A stretch of 64,000 nucleotides of DNA from Pantoea sp. AS-PWVM4 (lineage in GTDB: Bacteria; Pseudomonadota; Gammaproteobacteria; Enterobacterales; Enterobacteriaceae): positions 310,001-374,000 of the forward strand of contig NZ_ASZC01000003.1 in NCBI RefSeq assembly GCF_000468095.1, given 5' to 3'. Of the stretch, positions 51,130 through 60,743 are shown in pieces (positions within the stretch are counted from its first letter, which is position 1; each line of letters begins with the position of its first letter). The notes below the pieces were generated by a model. The model did no database searches. It was given only the letters and a program-made list of their open reading frames with translations, and was not told where the DNA came from. The translations under genes and the position numbers were made by a program.

Positions 51130-51681
51130 ATGGATGCACTTGATTTGTTAGTTAATCGCCGTTCAGCCTCACGTCTGGCGGATCCCGCCCCGGCAGGTGA
51201 GGTGCTGGAAAACATCCTGCGCGCCGGTATGCGCGCGCCGGACCACGGCACCCTGCAACCCTGGCGCTTCATCATCGTCGAGAAAGAGGGACGTGAGCGC
51301 TTGAGCACGCTGCTGGAGCAGGCCGCGCGTGCCAGCGCGATGGATGACAAGGCCATCGAGAAAGCCAGCTCATCGCCGTTCCGGGCACCGATGATCATCA
51401 CGGTGGTCGCACGTTGTGAAGAACATCCTAAAGTGCCACGCTGGGAACAGTTGATTTCCGCAGGCTGTGCGGTGATGGCGATGCAGATGGCGGCAGCCGC
51501 GCAGGGCTTCAATGGCATCTGGCGCAGTGGTCCCTGGACCGATCATCCGCAGGTGCGTGACGCCTTCGGCTGTCGGGAGCAGGATGCGATTGTCGGTTTT
51601 CTGTATCTCGGTACGCCGCAGTTAAAATCCAGCACCACGGTTCTGCCCCCTGACACGGCGGAATTTGTCAGTTATTTCTGA
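51130..51681 (+). CDS. ydjA: Nitroreductase-family FMN protein YdjA
   Basis: A 183-residue small nitroreductase. [15 protein letters not shown] with the Arg-rich FMN contact, GTLQPWRF and [11 protein letters not shown] are the family marks. E. coli YdjA is a dimeric FMN enzyme with NADPH-dependent activity on nitro compounds; the natural substrate is unknown. AAGGGAGAAG precedes the ATG at 51130. It is the usual upstream neighbour of selD. Confidence 0.94.
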   Translation: MDALDLLVNRRSASRLADPAPAGEVLENILRAGMRAPDHGTLQPWRFIIVEKEGRERLSTLLEQAARASAMDDKAIEKASSSPFRAPMIITVVARCEEHPKVPRWEQLISAGCAVMAMQMAAAAQGFNGIWRSGPWTDHPQVRDAFGCREQDAIVGFLYLGTPQLKSSTTVLPPDTAEFVSYF

Positions 51682-51833
51682 CAGACACCCGCGGGTTTCT
51701 CCGTCAGGCTGAGCGGCGTTGCAAATATTGCACACCGCGTGTGCGATTGATCGAGCTGTGATTGCGCACCACTTACCTCAGGCTGGCAGCCAGGCTAACA
51801 TAGCGCTATCTGCCAGTGCATAAGGAACCCGCC

Positions 51834-52877
51834 ATGAGTGACCCTGTTCGCCTGACCCAATACAGCCACGGCGCTGGCTGTGGCTGCAAAATCTCACCCC
51901 AGGTGCTGGAAACCATCCTGCATAGTGAACTGAGCGCCTTCCACGATCCCCATCTGCTGGTGGGGAACGAAACCCGCGATGATGCCGCCGTTTATGACCT
52001 GGGCAATGGCAGTGCGGTGGTCAGCACCACCGACTTCTTTATGCCGATTGTTGACGATCCCCACACCTTTGGCCGTATCGCTGCCACCAATGCCATCAGC
52101 GATATCTATGCAATGGGCGGTAAGCCGATTATGGCGATCGCCATTCTTGGCTGGCCGGTGAATGTGCTGAGCCCCGAGGTCGCGCAGCAGGTGGTTGAGG
52201 GCGGTCGTGCGGCATGCCAGGCCGCCGGCATTGCGCTGGCGGGCGGTCATTCGATCGATTCACCTGAGCCGATTTTTGGCCTCGCCGTAACGGGCATCGT
52301 TGATGTGGCGCGGGTGAAGAAAAATAGCGCAGCCCAGCCTGGCTGCCAGCTGTTCCTGACCAAACCGCTCGGCATTGGTATTCTGACTACCGCCGAGAAA
52401 AAAGGGCTGTTACGACCGGAACATCACTCGCTGGCGGCGGAAGTGATGTGTCAGTTGAATAAGGTGGGTGCGGAGTTTGCCCAGCTCGCCGGAGTGACTG
52501 CAATGACCGATGTCACCGGTTTTGGTCTGTTGGGGCATTTAAGTGAAATCTGTCAGGGTTCCGGTTTACGTGCTGAGGTGAACTCGACCCAGGTGCCACG
52601 CCTGCCGGGTGTGGACGGGTATATCGCTGCCGGTGCCGTACCGGGAGGAACCAGTCGTAATTTTGCCAGCTACGGTCACCATGTGTCGCCGTTGGATGAC
52701 GCGACGCGTGCGCTACTGTGTGACCCACAAACCTCCGGTGGTTTACTGGTGGCGGTACAGCCTTCTGAAGTTGAAGCCTTTCACCGCTGTGCCATGCTGG
52801 CCGGTGTGACGCCCACCGCGATTGGCGAATTGTATGACGCCGAACCCAATCATCCGCTGATTACCGTAGTTAACTGA
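51834..52877 (+). CDS. selD: Selenide, water dikinase SelD
   Basis: A 347-residue enzyme making selenophosphate from selenide and ATP for selenocysteine and selenouridine synthesis. The active-site Cys16 and Lys19 (GAGCGCK) correspond to Cys17/Lys20 of E. coli; the position is Cys, not selenocysteine. The glycine-rich ATP loop and the [10 protein letters not shown] and [10 protein letters not shown] motifs are intact. AAGGAA lies before the ATG at 51834. Gene order ydjA-selD-topB is that of K-12. Confidence 0.97.
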   Translation: MSDPVRLTQYSHGAGCGCKISPQVLETILHSELSAFHDPHLLVGNETRDDAAVYDLGNGSAVVSTTDFFMPIVDDPHTFGRIAATNAISDIYAMGGKPIMAIAILGWPVNVLSPEVAQQVVEGGRAACQAAGIALAGGHSIDSPEPIFGLAVTGIVDVARVKKNSAAQPGCQLFLTKPLGIGILTTAEKKGLLRPEHHSLAAEVMCQLNKVGAEFAQLAGVTAMTDVTGFGLLGHLSEICQGSGLRAEVNSTQVPRLPGVDGYIAAGAVPGGTSRNFASYGHHVSPLDDATRALLCDPQTSGGLLVAVQPSEVEAFHRCAMLAGVTPTAIGELYDAEPNHPLITVVN

Positions 52878-52899
52878 CGTTTAAGGATCGACGCCATTC

Positions 52900-54828
52900 A
52901 TGCGTTTGTTTATTGCAGAAAAACCGAGCCTCGGACGTGCCATCGCCGACGTGTTGCCTAAACCCCATCGACGCGGCGATGGTTATATTGCCTGCGGTAA
53001 TGATCAGGTTGTCACCTGGTGCGTCGGGCATTTGCTGGAACAGGCGCAACCTGATAGCTACGACAGCCGTTATGCGCGCTGGAATCTGGCTGACTTGCCG
53101 ATTATCCCTGAGAAGTGGCGGCTCCAGCCGCGGCCCTCGGTGGCGAAACAACTTAAAGTCATTGAAGGCTTGTTGGCGCAAGCGTCCGAAGTGGTTCACG
53201 CGGGCGACCCGGATCGCGAAGGACAATTGCTGGTGGATGAGGTGATTGATTACCTGCAATTGCCTGCGGAAAAGCGCCAGAAAGTACAACGTTGCCTGAT
53301 TAACGACCTCAACCCGCAGGCGGTGGAACGCGCAGTGAGCCGCCTGCGTGAAAACCGTGAGTTTATCCCGTTATGTGTTTCGGCGCTGGCACGCGCCCGT
53401 GCCGATTGGTTGTATGGCATCAACATGACCCGTGCCTGGACGCTGTTAGGGCGTAATGCAGGCTATGACGGTGTGTTGTCGGTCGGTCGGGTACAGACGC
53501 CGGTGCTTGGGCTGGTGGTACGACGCGATGAAGAGATTGAGAACTTTATCCCGAAGGACTATTTCGAAGTCAAAGCACATATTGTCACGCCAAAGGATGA
53601 GCGTTTTGTCGCCAGTTGGGTGCCGAGTGATGCCTGTGAACCCTGGCAGGATGAGGAAGGGCGCTTGCTGCACCGCCCACTGGCGGATCATGTGCTGGAG
53701 CGCATTAACGGCCAACCGGCGCTGGTCACCGCCTATAACGATAAACGGGAATCAGAAATCGCGCCGCTGCCGTTCTCCCTCTCCAGTTTGCAGATTGAAG
53801 CGGCAAAACGCTTCGGCCTGAGCGCACAAAACGTTCTGGATTGCTGCCAGCGTTTGTATGAAACCCACAAGCTGATCACCTATCCGCGTTCAGATTGCCG
53901 TTACCTGCCGGAAGAACACTTTGCCGGGCGTCATGCGGTGCTGAACGCCATTCAGGCCCATCAACCGGATATGACACCACCGGCTGATTTCAACCCTGAA
54001 CAGCGCAACCGTTGCTGGGACGACAAGAAAGTCGATGCTCACCATGCCATCATCCCGACCGCACGCGCCAGTAAGGTAAATCTCAGTGAAAATGAAGCCA
54101 ATATCTACGGCCTGATTGCGCGTCAGTACCTGATGCAGTTCTGTCCCGACGCGGTGTTTCGCAAGTGCGTGATTGATCTCGACATTGCGGGTGGCAAATT
54201 CGTTGCTAAGGCACGTTTCCTGGCGGAAGCGGGCTGGCGAGCGTTGCTTGGTAGCAAGGAGCGCGATGAAGAGAACGACGGCACGCCATTGCCGGTGGTC
54301 AGTAAAGGCGACGAACTGTTATGTGAACGTGGTGAAGTATTGGCAAAGCAGACGCAGCCACCCCGTCCGTTCACTGATGCCACGTTGCTTTCAGCCATGA
54401 CCGGCATCGCACGCTTTGTGCAGGATAAAGATCTAAAGAAAGTGCTACGTGCGACCGATGGTTTAGGAACGGAAGCGACGCGAGCCGGCATTATTGAATT
54501 ATTGTTCCGGCGAACATTCCTGGTGAAAAAGGGCCGCTATATTCACTCTACCGAGGCGGGCAGGGCATTGATCCATGCGCTGCCGGAAATGGCGGCACGG
54601 CCTGATATGACTGCCCACTGGGAATCGACGCTAACCCGCATCAGTGAAAAAGCCTGTCGTTACGATGAGTTTATGCAACCGCTGGTCAGCACCTTAATTG
54701 GCCTGATTGGCCAGGCGCGCCAGCAGCCATCGCTACAGGCATTTCGTGGCATTGCCGCAAGCGGGGGCGCGAGTGAGAAAAAACGGACACGCAAACCTGC
54801 CCGGCGCAAAATGAAGGAGACCGAGTGA
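52900..54828 (+). CDS. topB: DNA topoisomerase III
   Basis: A 642-residue type IA topoisomerase. TOPRIM begins at [17 protein letters not shown] with the acidic [12 protein letters not shown] motif; the catalytic Tyr lies in [13 protein letters not shown]. It decatenates replication intermediates. It ends with a basic tail ([16 protein letters not shown]). The TGA overlaps the ATG of the next gene (TGATG), so the two are coupled. Confidence 0.97.
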   Translation: MRLFIAEKPSLGRAIADVLPKPHRRGDGYIACGNDQVVTWCVGHLLEQAQPDSYDSRYARWNLADLPIIPEKWRLQPRPSVAKQLKVIEGLLAQASEVVHAGDPDREGQLLVDEVIDYLQLPAEKRQKVQRCLINDLNPQAVERAVSRLRENREFIPLCVSALARARADWLYGINMTRAWTLLGRNAGYDGVLSVGRVQTPVLGLVVRRDEEIENFIPKDYFEVKAHIVTPKDERFVASWVPSDACEPWQDEEGRLLHRPLADHVLERINGQPALVTAYNDKRESEIAPLPFSLSSLQIEAAKRFGLSAQNVLDCCQRLYETHKLITYPRSDCRYLPEEHFAGRHAVLNAIQAHQPDMTPPADFNPEQRNRCWDDKKVDAHHAIIPTARASKVNLSENEANIYGLIARQYLMQFCPDAVFRKCVIDLDIAGGKFVAKARFLAEAGWRALLGSKERDEENDGTPLPVVSKGDELLCERGEVLAKQTQPPRPFTDATLLSAMTGIARFVQDKDLKKVLRATDGLGTEATRAGIIELLFRRTFLVKKGRYIHSTEAGRALIHALPEMAARPDMTAHWESTLTRISEKACRYDEFMQPLVSTLIGLIGQARQQPSLQAFRGIAASGGASEKKRTRKPARRKMKETE

Positions 54829-55124
54829 TGCGATATCTGATGGTGTTGCTGAGTGGCGTTCTGTTGTTGAGCAGCGCGGCACAGGCGAATCGCACCCCTG
54901 ATTCTGGCCGCACGGGTAACACCGACGTGGTGGTGGATATGCCGCCAGAAGTCTGGACGCAGGGGCAAAATAATCAGCAGAGCAACTGTCTGCAATGCTG
55001 TACCTATGAGAATCGGAGCTACTCGGAGGGGGCGGTAGTCAAAGCGGAAGGTGTGCTGCTGCAATGTTCGCGCGATGAGAAAGTGATGGGTACTAATCCA
55101 TTGATTTGGAAAATTATCAAATAA
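54828..55124 (+). CDS. ynjH: Exported DUF1496 protein (YnjH-like)
   Basis: A 98-residue secreted protein. A clear signal peptide (about 1-19, LMVLLSGVLLLSSAAQA) precedes a mature part with VVVDMPPEVW, a cysteine cluster (SNCLQCCTYENRSYSEGAV) and VLLQCSRDEK, which I recall as the DUF1496/YnjH pattern. AAGGAG lies eight bases before the ATG, which overlaps the topB stop. In K-12 ynjH also lies close to topB, with gdhA between. It probably acts in the periplasm with disulfides; function unknown. Confidence 0.82.
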   Translation: MRYLMVLLSGVLLLSSAAQANRTPDSGRTGNTDVVVDMPPEVWTQGQNNQQSNCLQCCTYENRSYSEGAVVKAEGVLLQCSRDEKVMGTNPLIWKIIK

Positions 55125-55128
55125 GTCG

Positions 55129-55150
55129 CGTGGCCTGAGCAGGCCACGCA
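55129..55150. terminator. Hairpin between ynjH-like gene and xthA
   Basis: GCGTGGCCT / AGGCCACGC perfect 9-base stem with a 4-base loop between convergent stops; no T-run, so termination is uncertain. Confidence 0.6.
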
Positions 55151-55156
55151 GCGTCA

Positions 55157-55963
55157 TCACAATTTAAAGGTTGACCATACCGGCGCATGGTCCGACGGTT
55201 TTTCCATGCTGCGGATGTCGTAATCAATACCGCTGTCGATACAACGCGATGCCAGAGGCTGACTGGCCAGCAGCAAATCGATACGCAGACCGCGGTTATC
55301 ATCAAAGCCTTTGGAGCGGTAATCAAACCATGAGAAACGGTCAGTTGTTTCCGGGAATTGTGCACGCCAGGTATCAACCAGCCCCCAGTTAAGCAGGCGG
55401 TCCATCCACTCACGCTCTTCCGGCAAGAATGAACATTTACCGGTGCGCAGCCAACGCTTACGGTTCTCTTCACCGATGCCGATGTCGAGATCGGTGCTGC
55501 TGATATTCATATCACCCATAATCAGCACCGGTTTGTCTGCTGCCAGTTGAGTTTGCAGGTAGCTTTGCAGATCCTGATAAAACTTCTCTTTTGCCGGGAA
55601 TTTGATCGGATGGTCGCGGCTTTCACCCTGCGGGAAGTAACCGTTGATCACCGTGATATTACCAATCGGGCTGGGGATTTCAGCCATAATCAGACGGCGC
55701 TGGGCATCTTCGCCATCAAGCGGGAAGCCGCGATGTACCGCGACCGGCTCGGCTTTGGTCAGTAGCGCGACCCCGTAATGGCCTTTTTGTCCATGATAAA
55801 AGACGTGGTAACCGAGTTTACTGACCTCTTCAAGCGGGAACATGTCGTCATGGACCTTGGTTTCCTGCAAGCCAATCACGTCCGGCTGATGCTGTTCCAC
55901 CAGCGCTTCAAGTTGATGAGGGCGCGCACGCAAACCATTGATGTTAAATGAGACAAATTTCAT
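55157..55963 (-). CDS. xthA: Exonuclease III
   Basis: A 268-residue AP endonuclease and 3' exonuclease of the EEP fold, the major base-excision repair AP endonuclease. Metal and catalytic residues sit at E34 (LQETKV), D151 and N153 (MGDMNIS) and the SDHAPVW motif near the end. Length equals the E. coli protein. Confidence 0.97.
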   Translation of the reverse strand: MKFVSFNINGLRARPHQLEALVEQHQPDVIGLQETKVHDDMFPLEEVSKLGYHVFYHGQKGHYGVALLTKAEPVAVHRGFPLDGEDAQRRLIMAEIPSPIGNITVINGYFPQGESRDHPIKFPAKEKFYQDLQSYLQTQLAADKPVLIMGDMNISSTDLDIGIGEENRKRWLRTGKCSFLPEEREWMDRLLNWGLVDTWRAQFPETTDRFSWFDYRSKGFDDNRGLRIDLLLASQPLASRCIDSGIDYDIRSMEKPSDHAPVWSTFKL

Positions 55964-56047
55964 TTCGCTACCATTTTTATCCGCAAAAGTATGGCGGGAT
56001 GGTAGCGAGTTTTGTGGTAAATGTCATGGTCAGAAGCGGCATTGCGT

Positions 56048-56107
56048 AGCGGCGCGATATATCGCGCGGTTTTTCCGTGCTGAAAATGCGCGATAAATCA
56101 CGCCGCT
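56048..56107. repeat. Palindromic REP-like element, complete copy
   Basis: Two 20-base arms (AGCGGCGCGATATATCGCGC and the inverted AGCGGCGTGATTTATCGCGC) with two mismatches flank a 20-base centre. One arm recurs at 9629-9648. The form resembles extragenic palindromic repeats scattered through Pantoea/Erwinia genomes. Confidence 0.65.
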
Positions 56108-56112
56108 GTGCT

Positions 56113-56742
56113 TCAGAATCTGACAGCCCGGGCCAGTGCGGCAATCAATTCACTGCTGTTCATTCGCACGCAATAAGACGGCATGCCGCGTTCAAAACGC
56201 CACCCTTCAGCCAGTGGTCCGGCATCAACGGCATCGAAGCCGAAGGCGTCGTATAACGCGACCGCGATTGCTTTACCTTCTGCATCGTCACCGGCTACCG
56301 GCAGGGCGCGTCGACCGGATGTGGCTGCGGCCTGACCGTCACTCTCCAACTGGGTCATTGGAATGGCGTTGAAGGCTTTGGTGATCCGTGCCTCTGGCAG
56401 GTAACGGGCCAGCAGTTCGCTGGTGGTAGTGGCGCGGGAAGATAATTCGGCGATGTCGCCGTCGCGTTCGCGATAGTAATTCACCGCATCAAGGACGGGC
56501 TTGCTGCCAATCTCAGTGGCAGGCAGAGCATCAATGGCGGTCAGCGGCACCGCGATAATGACGATATCACCGAAGCTGGCGGCTTCCCGTGCTGTGCCAA
56601 TCTCACAACCGATCATCGGGCGCAGGCTGAACAGCGTTTGCGGGTCGCGTGAGTTACTGAGCATGACCTGATGACCGGCCTGAATGGCTAATTTGGCGAT
56701 CGCCCGGCCTACGAATCCAGCACCAATAATTCCTGTCTTCAT
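56113..56742 (-). CDS. NADPH-dependent F420 reductase-like oxidoreductase
   Basis: A 209-residue protein with an N-terminal Rossmann motif GIIGAGFVGRAIAKLA (residues 4-19) and the NSRDPQ segment after strand 2 that selects NADP. It belongs to the group of small reductases related to F420-dependent NADP reductase and pyrroline-5-carboxylate reductase-like proteins; enterobacteria lack F420, so the substrate is probably something else. No signal peptide. It is divergent from a LysR gene that probably controls it. Not part of the K-12 order. Confidence 0.8.
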   Translation of the reverse strand: MKTGIIGAGFVGRAIAKLAIQAGHQVMLSNSRDPQTLFSLRPMIGCEIGTAREAASFGDIVIIAVPLTAIDALPATEIGSKPVLDAVNYYRERDGDIAELSSRATTTSELLARYLPEARITKAFNAIPMTQLESDGQAAATSGRRALPVAGDDAEGKAIAVALYDAFGFDAVDAGPLAEGWRFERGMPSYCVRMNSSELIAALARAVRF

Positions 56743-56776
56743 TTTTCACTCCATCGGGTTGTTGTGAGTTGTAATA

Positions 56777-56842
56777 TGATTCCCTCCCATAAGAAGATAA
56801 ATCGCATTAATGTTGTTTTAAAAACAACTCTCAGGAGGGAAT
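56777..56842. promoter_or_regulatory. Nested inverted repeats in the reductase/LysR intergenic region
   Basis: GATTCCCTCC (56777) and GGAGGGAATC (56833) are perfect 10-base inverted copies; inside lies GTTGTTT-TAA-AAACAAC (56811-56827). The right outer arm contains the AGGAGG ribosome site of the LysR gene. They could be LysR operators or an RNA fold hiding the ribosome site. Confidence 0.5.
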
Positions 56843-56843
56843 C

Positions 56844-57737
56844 ATGGACAAACTGGCCGGGATGAAGGTGTTCGTCAAAGCCGCTGAATTAGGGTCATTT
56901 GCCGCTGTTGCTGATGCACTGGAGATGTCACCACAGATGGTGGCTAAACACATTGCAGCGCTTGAGACACGACTGGGTGCTGCACTAATCAATCGTACCA
57001 CGCGACGTCAGCATTTGACTGAAATCGGCCGTCGCTACTATGAGCGTTGCCGCGTGGTGCTGACCGAAGTGGAGGAGGCGGATGCCGTAGTGTTGAATAT
57101 GCAGGCCACGCCTTCCGGTATTATCCGTGTGAATGCCCCGGTGACCTTTGGGTCATACACACTCTCGCCTTTCATCAGCCGTTACCTCGCTGCCTGGCCA
57201 CAAGTACAGGTCGAACTGACGTTGAGTGACAGAATCATCAATGCCACGGAGGAAGAAGCGGAGGTTTTGATCCGCATTGGGGAGTTGGCCGACAGCGCTA
57301 TGGTAGCCTGGCCGCTGGCACCCTATCGATTGATTGCCTGTGCAGCCCCGTCTTACATTGCGCGTCATGGCATGCCCCAGACACCGGCAGAACTTCAACA
57401 CCACGCCTGCCTGGTTTATGGCTACTGGTCAGCCACGATGCCCTGTCGCTGGATCTTTCATAAAGCGGGTAAGATTGAAGAGGTCAGGCCGGAAGGGCGC
57501 TTACGCTCCAACGACTGGAAAGCCCTGATGCATGCTGCACTTGAGGGTTATGGTGTGACTCTTGGACCAGAAGATGTGCTTAAAGAGGAAATCGATAAAG
57601 GACGTCTGGTGCGGGTGCTGCCGGATTACAGCGGACCCTCTCGCCCAATGCATATACTGGTGCCATCGGCGCGTAAGCAAACGACCAAGATACGTTGTTT
57701 TGTTGATGCGGTGAGGACTGAGTTTGCGAATAAATAA
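56844..57737 (+). CDS. LysR-family transcriptional regulator
   Basis: A 297-residue LTTR: N-terminal winged helix (AGMKVFVKAAELGSFAAVADALEMSPQMVAKHIAALE, about 5-42) and a two-lobe effector domain. The sequence is of the type that commonly regulates an adjacent divergent oxidoreductase (CrgA/PA2758-like group). A strong AGGAGG sits before the ATG. The inducer is unknown. Its stop adjoins the RtT-like repeat of the tyrosine tRNA operon, which is transcribed toward it. Confidence 0.9.
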   Translation: MDKLAGMKVFVKAAELGSFAAVADALEMSPQMVAKHIAALETRLGAALINRTTRRQHLTEIGRRYYERCRVVLTEVEEADAVVLNMQATPSGIIRVNAPVTFGSYTLSPFISRYLAAWPQVQVELTLSDRIINATEEEAEVLIRIGELADSAMVAWPLAPYRLIACAAPSYIARHGMPQTPAELQHHACLVYGYWSATMPCRWIFHKAGKIEEVRPEGRLRSNDWKALMHAALEGYGVTLGPEDVLKEEIDKGRLVRVLPDYSGPSRPMHILVPSARKQTTKIRCFVDAVRTEFANK

Positions 57738-57771
57738 GGGTGAATATTCGGATGGTGGTGGGAGAAGGATT
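57736..57771 (-). repeat. Repeat copy A with a 19-base tRNA-Tyr 3' end
   Basis: 36 bases identical but for one to 57907-57942, period 171. Bases 57753-57771 are the last 19 of the tRNA-Tyr gene (including CCA, on the minus strand) with no tRNA attached. Confidence 0.85.
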
Positions 57772-57923
57772 ATTCGGCGCAAAGCGCCTCACCCTTCGGG
57801 CCGCGCTAAAGCGCGTTGTCTCGCGTGGCTCGACCCGAACCTTCGGTCGAAGCTTCTCATCCTTCTCCAATCAGCGATATGGGGAATGTGAGTGAAAGTC
57901 AGGAACAAGGGAGAATATTCGGA
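57753..57923 (-). ncRNA. rttR: RtT-like distal repeat unit of the tRNA-Tyr transcript
   Basis: The 171-base unit between the end of the downstream tRNA and the orphan 19-base tRNA 3' tail corresponds in form to the E. coli tyrT distal repeats (178 bases, each with 19 bases of tRNA 3' end), which yield the small RtT RNA released during tRNA processing. It contains several GC-rich inverted segments (AGCGCG/CGCGCT near 57805-57820). One unit is present here. Identity is inferred from organisation, not from a covariance search. Confidence 0.5.
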
Positions 57924-58008
<85 letters not shown>

Positions 58009-58050
58009 AGGGATAAGGCATATTGTGGCAACAGGTCGCGGCGATTCAGA

Positions 58051-58135
<85 letters not shown>

Positions 58136-58170
58136 ACTGGCCTGAATCATTACGCCTGAAAGCGGGGCGC

Positions 58171-58198
58171 ATAATACCAAATGCGCTTCATCTGTAAA
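58171..58198 (-). promoter_or_regulatory. Stringently controlled promoter of the tRNA-Tyr operon
   Basis: On the minus strand TTTACA, 16 bases, TATTAT, then the GC-rich discriminator GCGCCCCGC. This is almost the E. coli tyrT promoter, the model for ppGpp-controlled stable RNA transcription. AT-rich DNA upstream could bind Fis. Confidence 0.88.
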
Positions 58199-58242
58199 GC
58201 GCCCGCACTAAATTTATGAATCGATTGCCCACTTTTTACTCG

Positions 58243-58273
58243 TGGCGCTGAAGGCTTGCGCAGTTCAGCGCCA
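58243..58273 (-). terminator. Hairpin downstream of purU
   Basis: TGGCGCTGAA / TTCAGCGCCA perfect 10-base stem with an 11-base loop, seven bases after the purU stop. No T-run; it may protect or end the transcript. Confidence 0.55.
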
Positions 58274-58279
58274 AAGTGG

Positions 58280-59128
58280 TTAAAGAATGATCGTGCGGTT
58301 GCCGTATACAAACACGCGTTGACCCAGCACTTTATACAGTGCACGGCTCAATACATTCTTCTCTACATCGCGACCGGCGCGCATCATCTCTTCAGCGGTG
58401 TAGCTGTGATCAACGTTGATCACATCCTGCATAATGATCGGACCTTCATCGAGATTGTCGTTCACATAATGCGCGGTCGCGCCGATGATTTTCACACCAC
58501 GCTCATACGCCTGATGATAGGGGCGTGCACCGATAAACGCCGGCAGGAAGGAGTGGTGAATGTTGATGATCTGGTTCGGGTAGCGTTGCACAAACGCGGG
58601 CGTCAGGACGCGCATATATTTCGCCAGCACCACATAATCGGGTTGATAACGATCAATCTCATCCGCCATGCGGTTGTCGTGTTCTTCGCGCGTCAGACCT
58701 TCATGGCTGACCAGCACAAAGGGAATATCAAAGCGTTCAACCAACGAGCGCAGCGTTTCATGGTTGCCAATCACCGCAGCGATTTCCATATCAAGACCAC
58801 CAAAGGCGCTTTTCATCAACAGATCGCCAAGGCAGTGCGCCTCTTTGGTCACCAGGATCACCACACGACGGCGACCTGCGCTGTTCAGTTCGCGAATTGA
58901 ACCCGCCGGTAAGGCGCTATCAAGATCCGCAAGCAGGGTGTTGTCGTTGAAAATGCCTTCAAGCTCTGTGCGCATAAAAAAGCGCCCGGTACGGTGATCG
59001 ACAAATTCGTTGTTCTGCACGATGTTGAGTTCATGCTTGTAACAAATGTTGGTGATTTTGGCGATCAGACCTTTCGCATCGGGGCAAATGGTACGTAAAA
59101 CTTTTCGTTGCATGGTTTGCGCTTGCAT
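58280..59128 (-). CDS. purU: Formyltetrahydrofolate deformylase PurU
   Basis: A 282-residue enzyme hydrolysing 10-formyl-THF to THF and formate, which supplies formate to PurT and balances one-carbon pools. An N-terminal ACT domain (about 8-85) is followed by a formyltransferase-like domain with NIHHSFLPAFIGARPY and the catalytic Asp in NDNLDEGPI. It is about two residues longer than the E. coli protein. Convergent neighbours are absent; ychJ lies upstream on the same strand. Confidence 0.97.
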   Translation of the reverse strand: MQAQTMQRKVLRTICPDAKGLIAKITNICYKHELNIVQNNEFVDHRTGRFFMRTELEGIFNDNTLLADLDSALPAGSIRELNSAGRRRVVILVTKEAHCLGDLLMKSAFGGLDMEIAAVIGNHETLRSLVERFDIPFVLVSHEGLTREEHDNRMADEIDRYQPDYVVLAKYMRVLTPAFVQRYPNQIINIHHSFLPAFIGARPYHQAYERGVKIIGATAHYVNDNLDEGPIIMQDVINVDHSYTAEEMMRAGRDVEKNVLSRALYKVLGQRVFVYGNRTIIL

Positions 59129-59185
59129 CTCGATCAGAGTCCTGTCAAAGCGATGAATGGTAATGCTGTTGGGCAGATGTCCACA

Positions 59186-59641
59186 TCAGCCACAACATTT
59201 TTTGTATTTTTTATCGGAGCCACAAGGACAGCGATCGTTTCGCCCCAGTGGGGGCGTTGTTCCGTCCACATAGTACCAGCGTTGATCCTCACGAAGAAAG
59301 CGTGAACATTCATAGATGGCCGATGTGCGTCCTTTTTCGAGGTATCGCGCAAAAAAGGTCACGAATGCTTCATTCTGATGGCTTCCCTGATTACAACGGG
59401 TTACATTCAGGCCCAGCCATTCAGTACCGGAAAAACTTTCAGATAATAACGTCTCAAGTTCGGCCACACGTTGGCTGGAGTGCCAGGTTGCGACCAACCA
59501 TGCCGCGTTTTTCTCCACGTATGCCGTGTAGCGTGAGCGCATCAGCTGTTCGGCGCTAGCCGGGGTAGCCTGCCCGGTCAGAAAGGGTTGGCAACATAGG
59601 CTATACTGCTTTCCGCTACAGCAGGGGCACGTTTCGGACAC
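59186..59641 (-). CDS. ychJ: SEC-C motif protein YchJ (UPF0225)
   Basis: A 151-residue protein with zinc-binding SEC-C-type cysteine motifs at both ends: [13 protein letters not shown] near the N-terminus and [14 protein letters not shown] at the C-terminus, with an NTF2-like middle. Function is unknown. It is followed by purU on the same strand and diverges from rssA, as in K-12. Confidence 0.94.
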   Translation of the reverse strand: MSETCPCCSGKQYSLCCQPFLTGQATPASAEQLMRSRYTAYVEKNAAWLVATWHSSQRVAELETLLSESFSGTEWLGLNVTRCNQGSHQNEAFVTFFARYLEKGRTSAIYECSRFLREDQRWYYVDGTTPPLGRNDRCPCGSDKKYKKCCG

Positions 59642-59735
59642 GTCATCTCCACAAAGTGATTAAAGTTAAAGATTGCGCGCTATGGTAGCTGACTGTCGGG
59701 CGCGAAGCTACGTACCAGGTAAATCCCGAGGTGAG

Positions 59736-60641
59736 ATGAGAAAGGTGAGGATCGGGCTGGCCCTGGGTTCAGGTGCCGCCAAAGGCTGGTCGCACATTGG
59801 CGTGATCAATGCGTTAGAACGGGCCGGGGTCGAGATTGATGTGGTTGCCGGCTGTTCGGTGGGGGCGTTGGTGGGATCAGCGTATGTCAGTGGCCGTCTT
59901 GGTATGATGGAACGCTGGGTCAGCGCCTTTCGCTACTGGGATGTGATTCGCCTGATGGACCTTTCATGGCAACGTGGCGGACTATTGCGCGGTGATCGCG
60001 TGTTCAGCCATGTTCGGCAGCTGATACCCCATGAATTAATTGAGCAATGCGAAAAACCTTTCGGTGTCGTTGCCACCAATCTTAGTACCGGTCGTGAGTT
60101 GTGGTTAACCGATGGCGACCTGCATCAGGCGGTACGCGCATCATGCAGTATGCCAGGCTTATTACCACCCGTTGGCTACAATGGGTACTGGCTGGTCGAT
60201 GGTGCGGTGGTCAACCCGGTACCCATTTCGCTTACGCGTGCGTTAGGGGCTGACATCGTGATTGCTGTCGATCTCCAGCATGATGCGCATCTGATGCAGC
60301 AGGATTTACTGTCAGTGACGCCGCAGAGTGGTGAGGAGCAGGCGGCAGCAGAAGCATTGAGCTGGGGTAAAAAATTACGTCAGCGACTACTGGGACTTAC
60401 CCAGCGTCGTGCAAATCAAACGCCTGGTGCTATGGAGATTATGTCGACCTCCATCCAGGTGCTGGAAAATCGCCTGAAGCGCAATCGTATGGCAGGCGAT
60501 CCGCCGGATGTGCTGATTCAACCCTTTTGTCCGCAAATTTCTACGCTGGACTTTCACCGGGCTGAAGAGGCCATCGCGGCAGGCAAGGCCGCCGTCGAGA
60601 AAAAAATGGATGAACTATTACCGCTGGTCCGTAGCAGATAG
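59736..60641 (+). CDS. rssA: Patatin-like phospholipase RssA
   Basis: A 301-residue patatin-domain protein. The oxyanion loop GSGAAKGW (11-18), nucleophile Ser41 in AGCSVGA and the Asp of LVDGAVVNP are intact, so it is probably an active lipid acyl hydrolase. GAGGTGAG before the ATG at 59736 and the alignment with E. coli RssA set the start. It shares a transcript with rssB in E. coli. Confidence 0.95.
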   Translation: MRKVRIGLALGSGAAKGWSHIGVINALERAGVEIDVVAGCSVGALVGSAYVSGRLGMMERWVSAFRYWDVIRLMDLSWQRGGLLRGDRVFSHVRQLIPHELIEQCEKPFGVVATNLSTGRELWLTDGDLHQAVRASCSMPGLLPPVGYNGYWLVDGAVVNPVPISLTRALGADIVIAVDLQHDAHLMQQDLLSVTPQSGEEQAAAEALSWGKKLRQRLLGLTQRRANQTPGAMEIMSTSIQVLENRLKRNRMAGDPPDVLIQPFCPQISTLDFHRAEEAIAAGKAAVEKKMDELLPLVRSR

Positions 60642-60743
60642 TCAGGTTGTTCATTCACAGGTGTTGTGACTTCGGTTAATTCTGAAAGGCACAACTGCGT
60701 TTTATGAACCACTATTGAAATGTCTGGTACGCAGGGGGAGAGA

